NCBI GenBank assembly: GCA_024349245.1
Contig: JALDNG010000081.1
Location: 696,001 to 760,000, forward strand
From: Neodontobutis hainanensis
Taxonomy: Eukaryota; Chordata; Actinopteri; Gobiiformes; Odontobutidae
DNA: 64,000 bases
Direction of reading: 5' to 3'
The translations under genes and the position numbers were made by a program. Under the pieces are notes generated by a model. The model ran no database searches. It was not told where the DNA came from and saw nothing but the letters and a program-made list of their open reading frames with translations. Below are positions 1 through 13,482 of the stretch, piece by piece (position 1 is the first letter of the stretch; the number at the start of each line of letters is the position of its first letter).

Positions 1-1102
1 TTAGACCTGCATCCTTGAACATAAACTTATTTTCATCTTTGCATTTTGAAAAAAATACTGAGGTCCAGACCTCAGTGACCCCTTACAAATCTGACAACCA
101 TGCTCTAAACATTTCTGTATTTTGGAAAATTGTGTTGCTTTGGTAATTTTCTCACTGAAGTGAAAACCCATTTACACAATGTCATTCACACTCATCATTG
201 ATCTCATTCCTCCTTGACCTTCATGTTTCCAAATCCAACACTTTTGATTGACTTGTTTTTTTGGCTGAATCAAAAGATTGAAAAAATGCAGGAGGAACTT
301 GACAGTCTTTTTTTTTTCCATGAAAAGCTGTAACCAGATGGAAAAGTACAGGTTGAAACAGTCAAGAGCTAACCAAAGATCGACCTGAGTGAACCTGATC
401 TATGAACAAAAGGATTTTGCGTTGGTTGGAAGGATTTCCATTGCCACTTTCTGAAGGCCATAGCTATAATTAGATCAAAAGTTCAGTTATATGACTTTTG
501 GGAATTTAGAAATTTGTTAATCAGCAAGACACAACTGAACACCATTACTGTGATTACATAGGAAACATCTATTTTCAAATTAATCCAAGGACGTTTCCTT
601 AATTGGTAGTTTTCACCTTGTGCCAAACCATGGACTGAGATCAGACTTGTAGTGGTTTTAGGGTTGTTCCCAGGACTGGTCTGGGTCTTGACTGGGTCTT
701 AGTTTCTAAACGTGTTTTGACATTGGTACAAGCTGATCTCAGACTTGGTCTTTAGTGTACTATACCAATAGTATGAAACAGAAAACATTGAGAATAAAAT
801 GAATAAAATCACTGAGTTTGACAAAAATTATTGTATTACATTCTTACCTACAGGATAAAAACGGCTCATATCTTGACATGCCTCACTTTTGGCGTTAATC
901 TTAGACCTAAGCTTTAAAATCTTTTGCTAAAGTGAAAATCGCTGGCATCAACACAGATTGTTTTTCAGTACAGGATGTGTCTGTCTGTTGAAATCTAACT
1001 GCAAACCTTTTCATGCAGCATGTGGCCTCTGACAAACAGGACATTAAAGACTTGTTTCAACGTTCCCACTCATATATCCTCCTTGTGTTTTGACCTTTGC
1101 AG

Positions 1103-2541
1103 ACGTACAGTGCCATATGGGATGTCGAGTTACCAGGCCCCGCAGCGAGTCCGACGCAACACAGCCAAGTCTCTGCGCTGCCTTTGTGCTGTGGCTGATA
1201 CAGACCAACAGTGCCATGAATTCTGTCTGTCAAGGTTGGTCAAGTACTTTATTGAAAAACTGTCTACTGTTCCATATTTACCCACTCTATTCCTGGTTTA
1301 TGTCGTCCTTGCGTGAAAGTAAAATCAACAGTAAATGTCCAGTCAGTATAGCTGTGTTTTTGCAGCAGATGAAAACTGCACATTTCCAGTGGGCTCTGAC
1401 ATAGGCTGTTAAACCTGCAAGACTGGGCCTCAGGAACCAAACAGGGCTAGAATGAGCAAGCTGCATAAAAGCTGCATAAATTTGTCAGCTGTCATGTTTA
1501 GGGATGCATCCGTGTAAATAAAAGTAATTATTTGGGTCATTTGGAAAATACTGCTTCCTGTTGTCAATTTAAAATAATTTGAAATGGAGAGTCTGGACAC
1601 TTGAGACAAAGTAAGACATAAATGTCATTAGCAGCAGGGGAAACAGTGGGATAGATCTGGGCTGGTCCTTGAAATTGGCTTCATTTAGAAACCAGCTGAA
1701 GTGGGCCATGACATAATGTCTGTGTGGCTCCACTTTTTGTTTTTATAAAACACTACCTTGTCTTCCCCACTTTAAAAAGATCTTCTATTCTGTGCTTTTC
1801 CAGAAACTAAGTTTAGAATTTTTATTTAAACTTTTTTTTAATGTTCACAAGGCTCAGGGGAAAATGGTCTGTTTTGGTAATTCCTTTAAGGCCCCCCTCC
1901 CTAAGCCCAGTGTGCCCTGATTGGTGAGTGAGATCTCTCTTCAGATTATAATTAGCCAGTGGTCTCTGGTCCTGTTCCTACTTCAGTATATTTTGCAGAT
2001 TTTACGTAAACAATACACAAATTGTGTGATAAACCAGGAGGGCTGGAAATGTTATGATGTCACAAAAACATGAACATCAGAACCAAAAAGTAAATAGTTA
2101 AAGCAAAAAAGAACTTTAACTGACATTAAAAAATTGTCTAGTGTTTTGTGAAGCCAAGTATTATCCAACATTTGTAGGTAAACCACATCTATAAACTTGC
2201 TTGAGTAGAATAAAGCTTCTTTCCTCATCAATCAATGGTGCTTGAAAGGTTATGCTTGGATTTCACATTTTGGAAAGATTCAAATGGTTTATTTAGTGTA
2301 GCTCCCAGCTGCTGTCATAAGGTGCTCTCACTTTAAAGCCTGCAAAAGCAGCAGAAACAATTTTTTTGCTCTCATCGAGCTAATAACTAGTTTGAAATGA
2401 GCCACCTGCTCTAATTCAACATCACATTAGGTCTTTGAAACTATGATTTTAGAACTCACTGTTATAAAAATGCTTTTCCTTCTTCTTCATAGGCCGACTC
2501 CAACCTTCAGGAGTGTCCAGACGGTTCTGGGTGAAGGATGA
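1103..2541 (+). CDS. edn3: edn3 copy A, exons 3 and 4 (5' part outside the window)
   Basis: Exon 3 (1103-1234) and the terminal exon (2493-2541) have the same sequence, splice sites and phase as 16735-16866 and 18124-18172. The frame is intact, with the RTVPYG big-endothelin tail, RVRR and the four-cysteine endothelin-like domain. The hormone-encoding exon is not between 1 and 1102. If the duplication is tandem with its junction at 8484/8485, exons 1 and 2 of this copy lie left of the window, roughly 1.9-2.2 kb before position 1. It is annotated as partial because of the window edge; nothing visible shows it is a pseudogene. Confidence 0.82.
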
Positions 2542-5500
2542 CAGCTTGATGCTTTCCTAGTGTCTCTTTATGAGACACTGGAGCCCACTCTCCTCTTTGG
2601 TTACTTCACTCTTCATTTGGCACAATCGCCCCTAGTATTCCCACTTTCAAGGGAGGAACTTTGGATTTTAACATTGCCGGCATTCCTTAGCATCATAATT
2701 CTTGGAGCAAGTTCCATCAGGCCGAATGGTTTCAATAGCTATTTGGCAAATTTGATACAGATATCTGGAGGCGTAGGGTCTTTTGTTCCCTCCTGAGCAC
2801 AAAACGAGGATTACTTCCACAGCCCTATATTAGCCAGTGAATGAACCTACTTCTGAAAGACTTATCAGAAAATCCCTGTGTATTCATTTGATCTCTGCTT
2901 CCTCGGTGGACTGCACGCAATTGTGAACAAACCGAACTTTGCATTCTCCTTTGGGACTGTCTCTACAAGAGCCACTGACGAAAAATTATTTATACAAAAA
3001 CATGGACGATTGTCACACATAAACTTTACAAACAAAAGACCAAACTGTTTTATAAAATAACTTAATGGACCCAAGCTCTCACAGGTAATCACCATGTTTG
3101 AAAAGAAAAAAGGTCAGGAAGTGTTAAGCATTAACATAACAAAATTAGCTATAGCGATACACTTTTTGGCTAGTGATGCTAAAAGCCAGACTTCAGAAAA
3201 TCACTTGACCAACACATTGTACAGCTCAGAAACAAAACAAAAACGGTAACCACAGCCAGTTAAAATGTTTATTATAACAATAATAATGTTGTTAGTAAGG
3301 TTAGGTAGAGTTAGCTATGAAGCTACATGGGCTAATACATTTTCAGTGGCCAGTTATTAATCTTAAATTATTTAAAATACCAAGTTTTTTTTTTATTTAA
3401 ACATAAAGTAAAACAACAAAGTGCAGGACATTGACTGTAAAAAATATTGACTTTGACTCAGCGCCAACTATTTTAACAATCCACAATGCTTTGGTGTATT
3501 GTCAATGACCCTTTGCATGTTAAATAAAAGCACCTGAGTTTATTTAAGTCAGATATTTTTCTACAGCACATCTTAAATAAGAAACTCTGTATATGTTAAA
3601 TGTTGTAAATAAACCATATCAATGAGGGACCAAAGCTTTTTCCAACATGCCTAAATGTAACCGCATGTTGAAGATTTTTCAAAAGCAAAGTTAAAGCTAC
3701 AACCTGAATGTATCTCATCTGGAATCTCCTCAGTCAACAAGGACTGTTGCTTCTTCAGTTCAGTCTTTGTGCTGTAAAACCTTCTCTCTCGATGCCTTAG
3801 GCCTAAACACACAGCAGTGCAATCCAGGTGAATTCCAATGGCGCTATGGTACTAATAGAGTTACAAATAATCAAATGAAAAATAGGCTTTGCCACTTTTG
3901 AGGGTTGTGTTTCTGCTTCAGGGCCCATGTGCCCTCTCAGTAACCAAAACTTCATGTTGGATTGTTAGGTTGTTTACTCTCCACAGATGACAAACACAAT
4001 ATTTTATAGAAATGTTATCTGTTTATGTGCTGTTTGGTTGCATGAGCAGAATTGTCAGACTCTCAGTGTGTACAACATTTGTGTTTTGAATCTTCTCTAA
4101 ACCTGTCTTACTGGGTTACATTAGGTTCTACTAGATCCAAAACATTTATCAGATTATGGTTCATGCTAAACAATAGAAACAGTAAGTGGGTAATTGCTTG
4201 TTAGTGGCTGTTTGTGCAATGTGGTCAGTGAACACAGGGTTTTCCACAAAAAGGAACCTGAATGTGAAGAGGCCTTTATAGAAAATATAGTCAAAGTTTG
4301 GCACAATTATCCCAGTGTGCCCAAGGGCCCGCTGACTCATTGACTTTTATCCATTTATTTATAATAACCTGACAATTAGTTTTTTATCAAGAATGCATCA
4401 CTGTTAATGGTTCCTGTTGGGTGAAAAGTTAAATAAAGGTTTCACAAAGACAGCCAGTATTTTGTACAAACAGCATCAACAGAAAGTGTATTTTAGTGGG
4501 TTTAAAATTGGTCCAATCAATGGTAACAATGGCTTCCTTCAGACCTCGCCTTTCAAAATATTTTTGCTCTGGACACCACCTTAATGCTGTATATTCACAC
4601 CTGCATCCTTCTTCAATGTTCGATTGTTTTTTTTTTAATCTTCATTTGTAAAACTATATACACCTCCTTAGTTTTGCAGATGAGTCACTTTTAATTTAAG
4701 ACTCCAACTCCCTTTAACATATTGAAAGAGTTCATTTTGCTGTCTATATGTCACCAGTGTTTTAAAGTGCACACAGAGGGACTCAAATGTTTTCCTACCA
4801 ATGACTCTCTCTAATGTTATTTCAGCATACAATACAATACATACAATAGCAAGTAATTCTTTTGATGAAATTCTACCACTGTTGTAGTACTTCTTTCATT
4901 TATGAGTTTAGTGCCAGGTCTGAAGGGGGGCAGGTGAGTTACACAGCATTGGATATGTGTGAAAATTAATTATTATCATTATTTATAACATGTTTTCTTC
5001 ACTTTGACTAACTTTATGGAAACAAATCCAAAGTAAAAATAAGAGGTACTTTTTCTATTTTTTTAACACAGTCTTTTAACACATATATTACATAAACCAT
5101 TATATTTTAATGATTATATTTGTATGTAATCCTTTCTAACACAAATCTTTAATAAATTAACTTGTGACTTAGTATGGCTGTATATATTAATGATGTCAGA
5201 ATACTGTGTTCTTTGACAAAGTACAAGTTCTCAAAATCTAAATATTGTACATTTTGCACATGTTTTATTTTATAATAAAGTATATACAATTGAACAAACA
5301 CATAAACGTATTAATCATTATCAATTATCTTTCATATTGAAGCTGTGTTGCTGCGTCACAAATATTATCTTAAACCTGACAAGCACTATGACTTTCTGTG
5401 TGAGTGCGATCACTTCATTGTCATTCACTTTCTGCTACAGCCCTACAATGTTGTTAAAGTTATTTATCTGTCAGTTCAGTGGCTGTGCTTTTATGTTGGT

Positions 5501-7200
5501 AATATAAATTCACGTGTGTGTGCAGTAGAAAACACATCCACTTTTACAGCCTTGTAATCACATTAAATGGTGTAAAAACAGCTGGTCTGTGAACCAAGGG
5601 CTGCAAAATTGTTTTACAAGTGGCTCTGAAGGAGTAAAAATAAAAGAAAAAGGCCTTGTGTGGGAATGTCCTGCACAGCTGAGTAGCCTGGGGTTGTATT
5701 GTCTGAGGCCCATGGACAAGGTCAACAACAGTGCTTTGAGTCTCGTTTGCCCCACTTCGCCACTAATGGCAACTTAAGTATTGCATTTGTTTGTTCAGAG
5801 CCAGATTTACAGATTTTACATTTTCCTTTCAAACCTGCCACTTTGTCCAGTTGAATGCATGCTCTATAAACTGACTCTTAAAGCACTAATATTAAACAAC
5901 GTGTGCAATGGCTTCTGGTCGACAGACAGGCGCTTGTGATAGTTTAAGTTTAGGGGAGTCATTTATGTAGTTCCAAGGAGATTGGCATCGGGAGGGTAAA
6001 GCAGAAATTCTTTTTTTTTACTTTATTTAACATAGAGAACATTAGTTTTGAAATTACTTATTTGATGCTTGCACCATTTACAGTAGTTTTGTTGTTTAAT
6101 GTCTGCCATAAATACAATTTAAGTTACAATTAAAGTTTCCAGCCTTCATTTTCTTTGCTTACTTTGGTTACTTTTATAAATGCACTGTTCTTTTTGCATG
6201 GTTTGTGGCGACTCTGAACACAGCATACAATATTCAGATAATGAGAAAAACTGAGGTGAACAGGTGTGGCACAAAGAGGAAAAGACTGAAGAGGACAATG
6301 TGCAGCATAAACATTTACTCATAGGTTTTTTTCAGGTTTTTCACATTTCAAGTCATAACTGAGGTGTACAAATGCTTCACAAAACATTTTGGTGGTTTGT
6401 TTGTCTGCATTTAATGGGTTTTCACTGAAAACTATTTGTATGCAGTGAAAAACAACCATCCATTGAGTTCAACACAATGCATTGTCTTTATATGAGCTCT
6501 TCACAATGGGACAAAATGTTCTTTTTAGGGTATTTTTGATTCATTATGGACAAAATGTAAGGTTTATTTATATCCCCCATTATCTGATTCTTGTTATAAC
6601 CTCAATTAACTTCTGTTGTTTAAATAATTACTTGAAAAGTATCCTCATCACGTAAAAGTTATTTGTCTTGAGTCGATAAGGTATGCCACTTCTAGATAAA
6701 AATGTAATGGCGGCCTAAGCGTCAGCCCTGCTCCTATTATTTATTTTCACTTCATTTGGGAGTTTATTTTTACTTCTTTATCAATATTAATTTCTTATTT
6801 GTTACATGTGAAGGTAAAGATATATTTAAAGTCTTAGCCCTCCAAACACCTCCTGAGAGCGAACATGAGACTCAGAGGAGCCACTGAAGCCCTAATACCA
6901 CCTATCAACCTGGAATGTCCACTAAGTCTTCCCAAAATAATCCCGCCCCAGAGCCATGGACCTTCTGTATCAAGCACCAATAACATCAGCCATCGAGGCA
7001 GACCTTATTCCCACAGTTTACCCTGGGAACGAGACGTCCTCCTGACCATGTGACGGCAGGTTCAGGGCCCCGTCATGGCTTACACCCCTGTTCTGCTTCA
7101 TTAAGGGAATAGTCCATGTGGGACAACCACTACTTAAGAAAAACATTCAAATGCAAAAGCTGCAAACACGGATCTGCAACAACATACTGTAATGACGTCA
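2542..7200. other. 3' flank of edn3 copy A, no gene recognised
   Basis: AT-rich noncoding sequence repeated at 18173-22834. Short open frames here show no family resemblance. One frame at 6865-7053 changes length in copy B because of a two-base indel, which argues against coding function. A CRE-type palindrome TGACGTCA lies at 7195-7202 (22829-22836 in copy B). Confidence 0.6.
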
Positions 7201-7286
7201 TCACAGTATATTGTCTCTTAAGTATGTGCATAAAACAAATCCTTTATAATTAAATTTATCGTTGTGATAAGCATGCACCATTTTGT

Positions 7287-7485
7287 TAGCCTGGCAAGCC
7301 AGACTCCTCGCTGTATTAGCACGGTGTCTGGAAAAGCTCAATGCCAGCTCGTTTGCCTCAAGGCGGGGCAAAGTGACTTGGGGCCAACCAATCGGAAGTG
7401 CAACAGACATGACGTTAGCTAGGCGAAAATCTATTATGACGTGCACAAATAAACATGGTGTGCAAAAACATCTTGTGCCAGGCTA
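7287..7485. mobile_element. MITE with 10-bp terminal inverted repeats (copy A)
   Basis: The element starts TAGCCTGGCA and ends with its exact reverse complement TGCCAGGCTA, 199 bp in all. It is flanked by a perfect 9-bp direct repeat CCATTTTGT (7278-7286 and 7486-7494), read as the target-site duplication. It has no coding capacity. A 9-bp duplication fits a Mutator-like element better than the 8 bp of hAT, but the superfamily is an inference. Confidence 0.75.
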
Positions 7486-7691
7486 CCATTTTGTCTATTT
7501 GTCTATTACTATTACTTTTGTGGTGTCAAGTTGACTGTGGACACAACATGTTGACTGACATTGTGTTAACATCGTGTTGTGTACCAGTCGTGGTGTGTGG
7601 GCTTTCAACCAAGACAGCCCAACTTGAATTAGTTTTGTGTGATTTTTATTTGAGTTTTTCTGACTTTCCACAGGGTCCCGTCCTGCAGCAG

Positions 7692-7962
7692 TCATTTTAA
7701 ACTCCTCATCCCATCCTTGCTATTTCCACCTTCACCCTTGACACTGGACAAAATGCTCAGGTCATTCCCGGCACAGTGAATCAGGAGGACCTCCGGCACT
7801 GATCTTCTTTGCAACGTGTCCTCAAAAAGGACAGGAGCCCCCTCCAACGAGGGCCAAACCAGCAAACCCGGGCATGTGGAAGGCTGAGGTGGCTAAGTGT
7901 TGTATCTGCAGCTCTCTGGGCTCCACACCGGACATGGCTGTCACCAATGATCCACACAGTTT
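7692..7962 (-). pseudogene. SGNH/GDSL-hydrolase-like exon, frameshifted (copy A)
   Basis: Read on the minus strand after an acceptor at about 7963-7964, the frame gives TVWIIGDSHVRCGAQRAA and later ARVCWFG. This is block I (GDS, nucleophile serine) of the SGNH hydrolase-type proteins that are abundant in fish genomes. A second frame then gives VPEVLLIHCAGNDL, carrying the block III Asn (GND). The two motifs are in different frames, so a frameshift separates them, and a TGA follows soon after the second. The family hydrolyses esters, but this copy looks decayed. Assignment rests on motifs only. Confidence 0.5.
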
Positions 7963-8069
7963 CTAGATGTGAAAAGAATGCATAAATTAATGTGAAAAAA
8001 GTTACAATTGAGTCGTTCAAAAAATAATAATTAAAAAATGGTTAAATATGCAGCCATAATTGGACTTAC

Positions 8070-8147
8070 TTGTCTGTGCAGCATGTTCTTGGGAGTTCTG
8101 CTTTCCAGGTGAAGAAGGCAGAAGGAGGGGAGCAGAGGCAGGTCCAT
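8070..8147 (-). pseudogene. Upstream exon of the SGNH-like gene (copy A)
   Basis: On the minus strand, an acceptor TTTTCAAG precedes 8147 and a GTAAGT donor follows 8070. The 78-bp exon, in phase 1, reads GPASAPLLLPSSPGK and SQEHAAQT and joins in frame to TVWIIGDS of the next exon. A related piece with SQEPIAQT and its own GTAAGT donor lies just upstream, near 8233-8265, but its frame does not join cleanly. Confidence 0.4.
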
Positions 8148-8484
8148 CTTGAAAACTACAAGAGAGTTATGCATAACGTGGCTGTAACTAAGTAAAATAT
8201 AGTCTCCCAAGTAACATGTAACTGCACTTACTTGTCTGGGCAATGGGTTCTTGGGAGTGAGCAATGTGAGAAGTGATGTTTTACATCTTTTTAACTACAA
8301 TAGAAAAAGTTACATTAGTATGCTATATTATAGCTTATAAAATATTAACTATATAACATATTATAGAGAGAAACATAGTGTGTTCATGAATCTAAAGTCA
8401 TTTTATTTTAATTTAGAAGTATTTATAATATTATGGCTTTAATTGCATAATCTACAGGTTTTTCTGTACATTTAATAAATGTTT

Positions 8485-11400
8485 TCTTTCCTTTTCGTAA
8501 AACTGGTACTATTTCTGTCCTGTTTCAATCACATTCCATTGGATTGAGAGGCCAAAATACAAGAAATGCACAATATATTGCAAAAACATTAGTGCAATAT
8601 AAAGCACCTTTGCTCCATTCATGGTATATTTAATTTTGGAAATGCTTTTACACCAGAATAAAACACATTGTGAATAAATTAATAAAAAGCAATTGATGAA
8701 AACAGTTTGACAAGTGGAAATTGAACCTAGGGCCGTTATCCTTATATAAACAATTACAACTTTGGCAAAGCAGATTTAAATATCTCAACTCATATCAATA
8801 TGACAATATTAAATACAACCCAAGTGCTTGTTTTTGTGCCCTGATCAATCAGTACTAAATATGCCTTCACACTTATATCTGACAAGACGTTTTTTACAAC
8901 TGACATCATCAAGAGAAATGCATGCAGCAGCAGCAAAAGTGGCATTTTTCCCATTCATTTATATGAGCATGCACGGTAAGACACTAAATAACACTTTAGA
9001 GGCAGCGAAAAATGTATCAGTCAATATTCTAGTGATGGAGTGATGAGCTACTGAGGTATGCTGGTCCAGGTGTTACCTAATCCTTCATTACAGTGTGTTA
9101 CCCCCCTCCAGTCTTGACGGCGAGCATACGTTATACTGGCATTTATTTTGTGGTAACATGTCTTCACTGTACATTTCTAATGCTTTCAAATGCCTCAAAA
9201 TGCTGTCAGAACTTATTGGCCGCAATAACTCAAGAGGAATATAACTTCAGCTTTGGATCTTCAAACACAGGAATGACACATCTTACAGCTTCACTCACTG
9301 GAGTTATTAATCTTACACAGGCCCTCATGGAAAGACATGCAGGTGAGTGGGGCACCGTTGTAACAGCACCCCATGCAACATACAATTAATTCTGCTATGG
9401 AACAACATATTTCAGAGTTTAATTTACATTAATATTCCTATATGTATTCTTATTTATAATATGAAAATGATATTTATTCAACTCAAATTATTCTTTTCAT
9501 TATCTTTTTTAACTAAAAATGTATTGTATGTATAAAATATGCAACTGCTTCTGAGCAAAGCTATAGGCAACCCTCAGAAAAGCTGCCGCCTGCATTTTAA
9601 AACTTCTCTTACCTGTGCACAAAGGTTGACATCTCCCAAATGAACATTTTAGACCAAGATCCAAACCAAATGTAGCCAATAAAATCCAGTGTAATTGAAT
9701 TAAAGATTTGAGACGGGAAGTGTTGTTGACAATAATCACTTTTCCATGATCGTTTCTAAACCAACAAAGTTCAAATCCTTCCCTAACAGTGTGTTAAGAC
9801 CACCTAAATTACCAGGAACACATCCAATAGTTGTCCCAACTGAAATCTGATTTGGAAACTTTTTATTAGACCAGATTAAATCTTAAAGAGGTCCATAAAC
9901 ACTTGGTAGTTTTTTCTTTGAGAAACTGCCATTGTTCACTTTGTACATTATTTACTAGACAGCACTTGAACAATTCAAGTCTTAACTGTCACAATTGTTA
10001 AAAAAATTTACTTCAAAAGGTAAGAACCTCTTTCATATTTTAATTATTTTGCGTGTGTGTTCATGAGCACTGTCCCCGGGGTATTGACAGTTTATGTCTT
10101 TTACCTCCAGGGTGATGGAGGTATGTCTCCGACGACAAAGGCTTTTCCACTTCTCCCACAACAGAGCAGGTAGATACTTGGATAAAGGTCTGAAAAGTGA
10201 TTACATTTCAAAAATACATTATTGTTTGTTGGTAAAGTAGATACTGTATTTGATGACTTTTTTTTTTTTTTTTAGGTTAAATTTTTAATGAGCTATTTTG
10301 TGTTTTCTTTAAAACTTTTCTAAATTTCTGACTTTGTCTATTGTTGTTACCTTGCGCAACACACCAATGGTGTTCAGTATTGGCAATAGGATTTTATCAA
10401 ATTTCCTGGTGATGGTGGTTACTGTCAAGCGGTGCATCCAATAACTTCTCTTGATTCTGTGTGACAGACCATCTGACCAGTCTGGATAGTATTTTTAGAC
10501 TTTTCATTTTACTATAACATATGTATTGATATTATATTTATTTAAGTCCAATGCATTTTAATTGATTTATCTCTATGGTGCCAGTTCCCAGCCAAAGTCC
10601 TCATAAGGCGTTTAACAGCAGTGGAGCATTGACATTCTCATATCCTTAGTATATGCCATTTACCATAGCTGTAAGGTAATGGACATTGAAAGTGCTAAAA
10701 AGTTCATGACTTTAACCTAAAAGTGGTCCATACCATGGTTGGAAAATATACAGCCACTTATTCCCTCTGAGTCCATGGCCATATGTCTTTTCTGCAATGT
10801 CACAGTGAAGTCAAGACCCTTGCTATAGCACACTTTATGCATACATGAGACTAATTACTCTCATTTATCTCAGTGAAGTGAACCATTTTCTTTTCCTGTG
10901 AGTTCTGTGCCTCCTGTGGAGACCCACTGATACAGATCTGCTTAGGCTTTGGCAAAATGAGCAGTAATAAATGTACTGCAAGCCTCTCCAACACTTTTCC
11001 AAGCCAAAACTAAAACAGCTATCTTTATATTTGTCTTTTGTTTTTTTTTTGAATAAAATTTATCCACTCTTCATTTTAATCCACATTTGTATTCTTCTTT
11101 GAACTAGGATTGTCTGAGAAAAATACACATAAGTCTCCTCAGATGCAAGCAAAGTGAGAAAAGACACAGAAAGCTTGAGTGCTGATGCATTCATTACCTG
11201 TGCTTTCATGGAAAGTATATGCTTTGAAAAATGAGATTATGTAAGATGAACATACTGCTTTCTTCTCTGTAATTTCTTGTCATCTGTCTAAGCTGGAAAC
11301 CCTTGACATACACAGTTTAGCCTAAAGCACACCACTTTAGAGGTTGAATATGCTCATGTAGTGCTCCCTCTGTTGATCGTTCCAACATGAAACCAATTGT

Positions 11401-12999
11401 TTGTGACAAACGTTATCTTCTTGGACTGTCTAGACGAGGAATAGAAGCCTTAAATGTTTATCTAGAAACTATGTTAACAGCTTAAATGTTATGAGAAAGC
11501 CACTGTGCCAGTGGCTCAGAGGCCTGTCCTAGAATGCTACTGACCAGGACAGTGTGTTTTTAAGCTCCTCTGTGGGGGCATGTCAAATTAAATCTCAAAT
11601 ATGTCTGTAAACACTTATTATGTTTAAAAGCACAGCCTTTTCTATGCCTCAAGGGAGGACTTAGAGGTTTTTACCATCTGTGTCTTATGTAACATAATAG
11701 CCCATGGTGTGAAGGTAGGGTTATTGTTTTGGTCCAACCCATGTATTCACCAGCTCGTACACCATAATAATGACAATCTGTCTGAAAAACCTCCCGTTTG
11801 GTGGGTTCTTATAAAAACAGTTTAATTTGAAAGCTTTAAAAGTCAGGCTTATGCACTAGGTTTGTTTTATTTTTATTTTTTTCACAAATATGTCTCTCTA
11901 TCAGAGTAAGAAAAAGAATTGTTATTTTGGCGGGGCACAAATTACCCTTGTGCTGCAGCTATTCTTCTGAAATTTCTGTGTTTACAAAGAAATCTGTCAC
12001 AGAAATCTATCACAGAAATCCATTGTGTCCCTCTGAAATGTGTTTGCACAAAACTAGTTTGCAGGTTTAAATTAGTGTGTGGCAGTACTGTCAGATTATG
12101 AGTGTGTTTTAGGTTGGACAATGAAGTGGCTGTTTATGAGAAGCCAGTCCTGTACCAGTTACTCATCTCGTAGTATCTGCCCTTATGGGTTTCTGTACAA
12201 GCCACTAACATTATATCAGTAATGACACACTATAGTTATGGACTTGGTCACATATGTACATGTGAGCAGCAAAGACAATAAAACACAAAACACTTTTTAT
12301 ATATTTGGACCTGCTATAATCAGGTACAAGAGCTACACCAGGAGAGCCTGAACCATGACCATTTGTAAAATACTCTCAAACAGTAACAGAAAAATATTAG
12401 GAAAAGCCAAAATAATCAGCATAGTACTTTTTAGTGTGTTTTTTTTACAAATACAATACGTAAAACCATTGTCTAATCTATAACCACGCAACATTTTAAA
12501 CATCATTATATCAGCTTTATCATATGCCTTTTATTGTTGTAGAATTTGATGAATTATTAATTATGAGTAATTAATATTAATATTATGAATTATTTATTAT
12601 GACTTGTACAACTTTTTTACAGTGCAGACGTGACTGAGTTTTTGAGTTTTTTTTTACCCTGATGGAGGGTCTAAGGACAGAGACCAGTGTACATCTTTCC
12701 TGAGCTGTCTGTCTTTACAGGAGGTTCTCAGTTGGGAAAACAGACCTGAGCCTCGTTCATTCACAAAATCTTTGGGGAATGTAAAAACTTCAGGTTGAGG
12801 CGTGCACTTTTTTCCCTGGTTAAGATTTACAACATTTGGATTAGACATTTGGATTTGGATAGACAAGAGAGAGTCCTTATGATGCATGTGATGGTTGTAT
12901 AAGACAAAACACTTTTGGATTGAAAGGAGGTAGTTAAACACCTAAAGGGGTCCCTCCTGTTGCACAATCTGAGGTGGGATGCCATACATACATCACTGG
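8485..12999. other. Sequence upstream of edn3, no gene recognised
   Basis: AT-rich noncoding sequence seen once in the window. The only mildly exon-like stretch is about 9218-9341 on the plus strand: open, ending in ATGCAG/GTGAGT, with no family resemblance. edn3 regulatory elements are expected here but not identifiable by eye. Confidence 0.5.
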
Positions 13000-13415
13000 A
13001 AACACAACACGCTGCTGAGTGGAGTGGAGCTGGGGGGGAGTGTTTAGGTGTGGGCGTGGACTTGAGCTTCCCCAAAGTCTTGAGTCTCACGTTTGCTCAA
13101 ACAAAGCAGAGTTAGTCTAGAGAAGCATCACTTCCTTTTTCCCCATGAGACTATTCACCCAAGACCCTTCTTTTGGCTGTACTTTTAAAGCAAATGAGAA
13201 GAACACAACTGCAGGAAAGATTTATGACCAAGGATCGTAAACAGGCTTTTTAAACTGGATTGAGAGATTGACTTGAATCCTGCGTTTTGGTGAACAGACA
13301 TTGAGGAGATGAGCAGCGAACGGACATCTGCACACAAGTTTATGGATCCAAGCTCGATGCGTGTTGTGGACTAATTTTTAAACTAAGACTATGGTTTATT
13401 TTGGGAATATTTAAC
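13000..13415 (+). promoter_or_regulatory. edn3: Probable edn3 5'UTR and proximal promoter
   Basis: This is the sequence just upstream of the edn3 start codon. It is moderately GC-richer than its surroundings at 13010-13080. A weak TATA-like run, acttttaaag, lies near 13180. I see no diagnostic promoter element and the transcription start is not determinable. Confidence 0.3.
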
Positions 13416-13482
13416 ATGGCAAGGATACCATCCATACAGAGAATGATGCTGCTGAAAATACTGGCCGTATTCCTTTTGCAAG
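13416..13482 (+). CDS. edn3: edn3 exon 1, signal peptide
   Basis: The exon runs from the ATG to a CAAG/gtgagt donor and ends in phase 1. It encodes MARIPSIQRMMLLKILAVFL followed by LQ: a basic N-terminus and hydrophobic core typical of a secretory signal. No in-frame start further upstream is needed. Intron 1 is only 80 bp (13483-13562). Confidence 0.88.

Larger units (their letters stand above)
1..8484 (+). repeat. Large segmental duplication, copy A (extends off the left edge)
   Basis: Bases 1-7519 match 15633-23153, and 7520-8484 match 27848-28808, in direct orientation and near-identical. The left limit is unknown because position 1 already lies inside the repeat. Differences seen are mostly one- to two-base indels, for example an extra C in copy B near 17236, homopolymer changes near 2085, 3235 and 6010, and a two-base indel near 7033. 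Similarity stops abruptly after 8484. Confidence 0.95.

Noticed and set aside
1020..1404. Two open frames (98 and 104 codons) over edn3 exon 3 of copy A
   Set aside because: The first is exon 3 read through into flanking introns and the second is a shadow frame; the real coding part is 1103-1234.
6865..7053. 62-codon frame in both copies
   Set aside because: A two-base indel gives it different C-termini in the two copies and no family is recognisable.
9093..9389. 98-codon frame with a GTGAGT donor near 9342
   Set aside because: Exon-like at one end only, with no recognised protein family and no partner exon.
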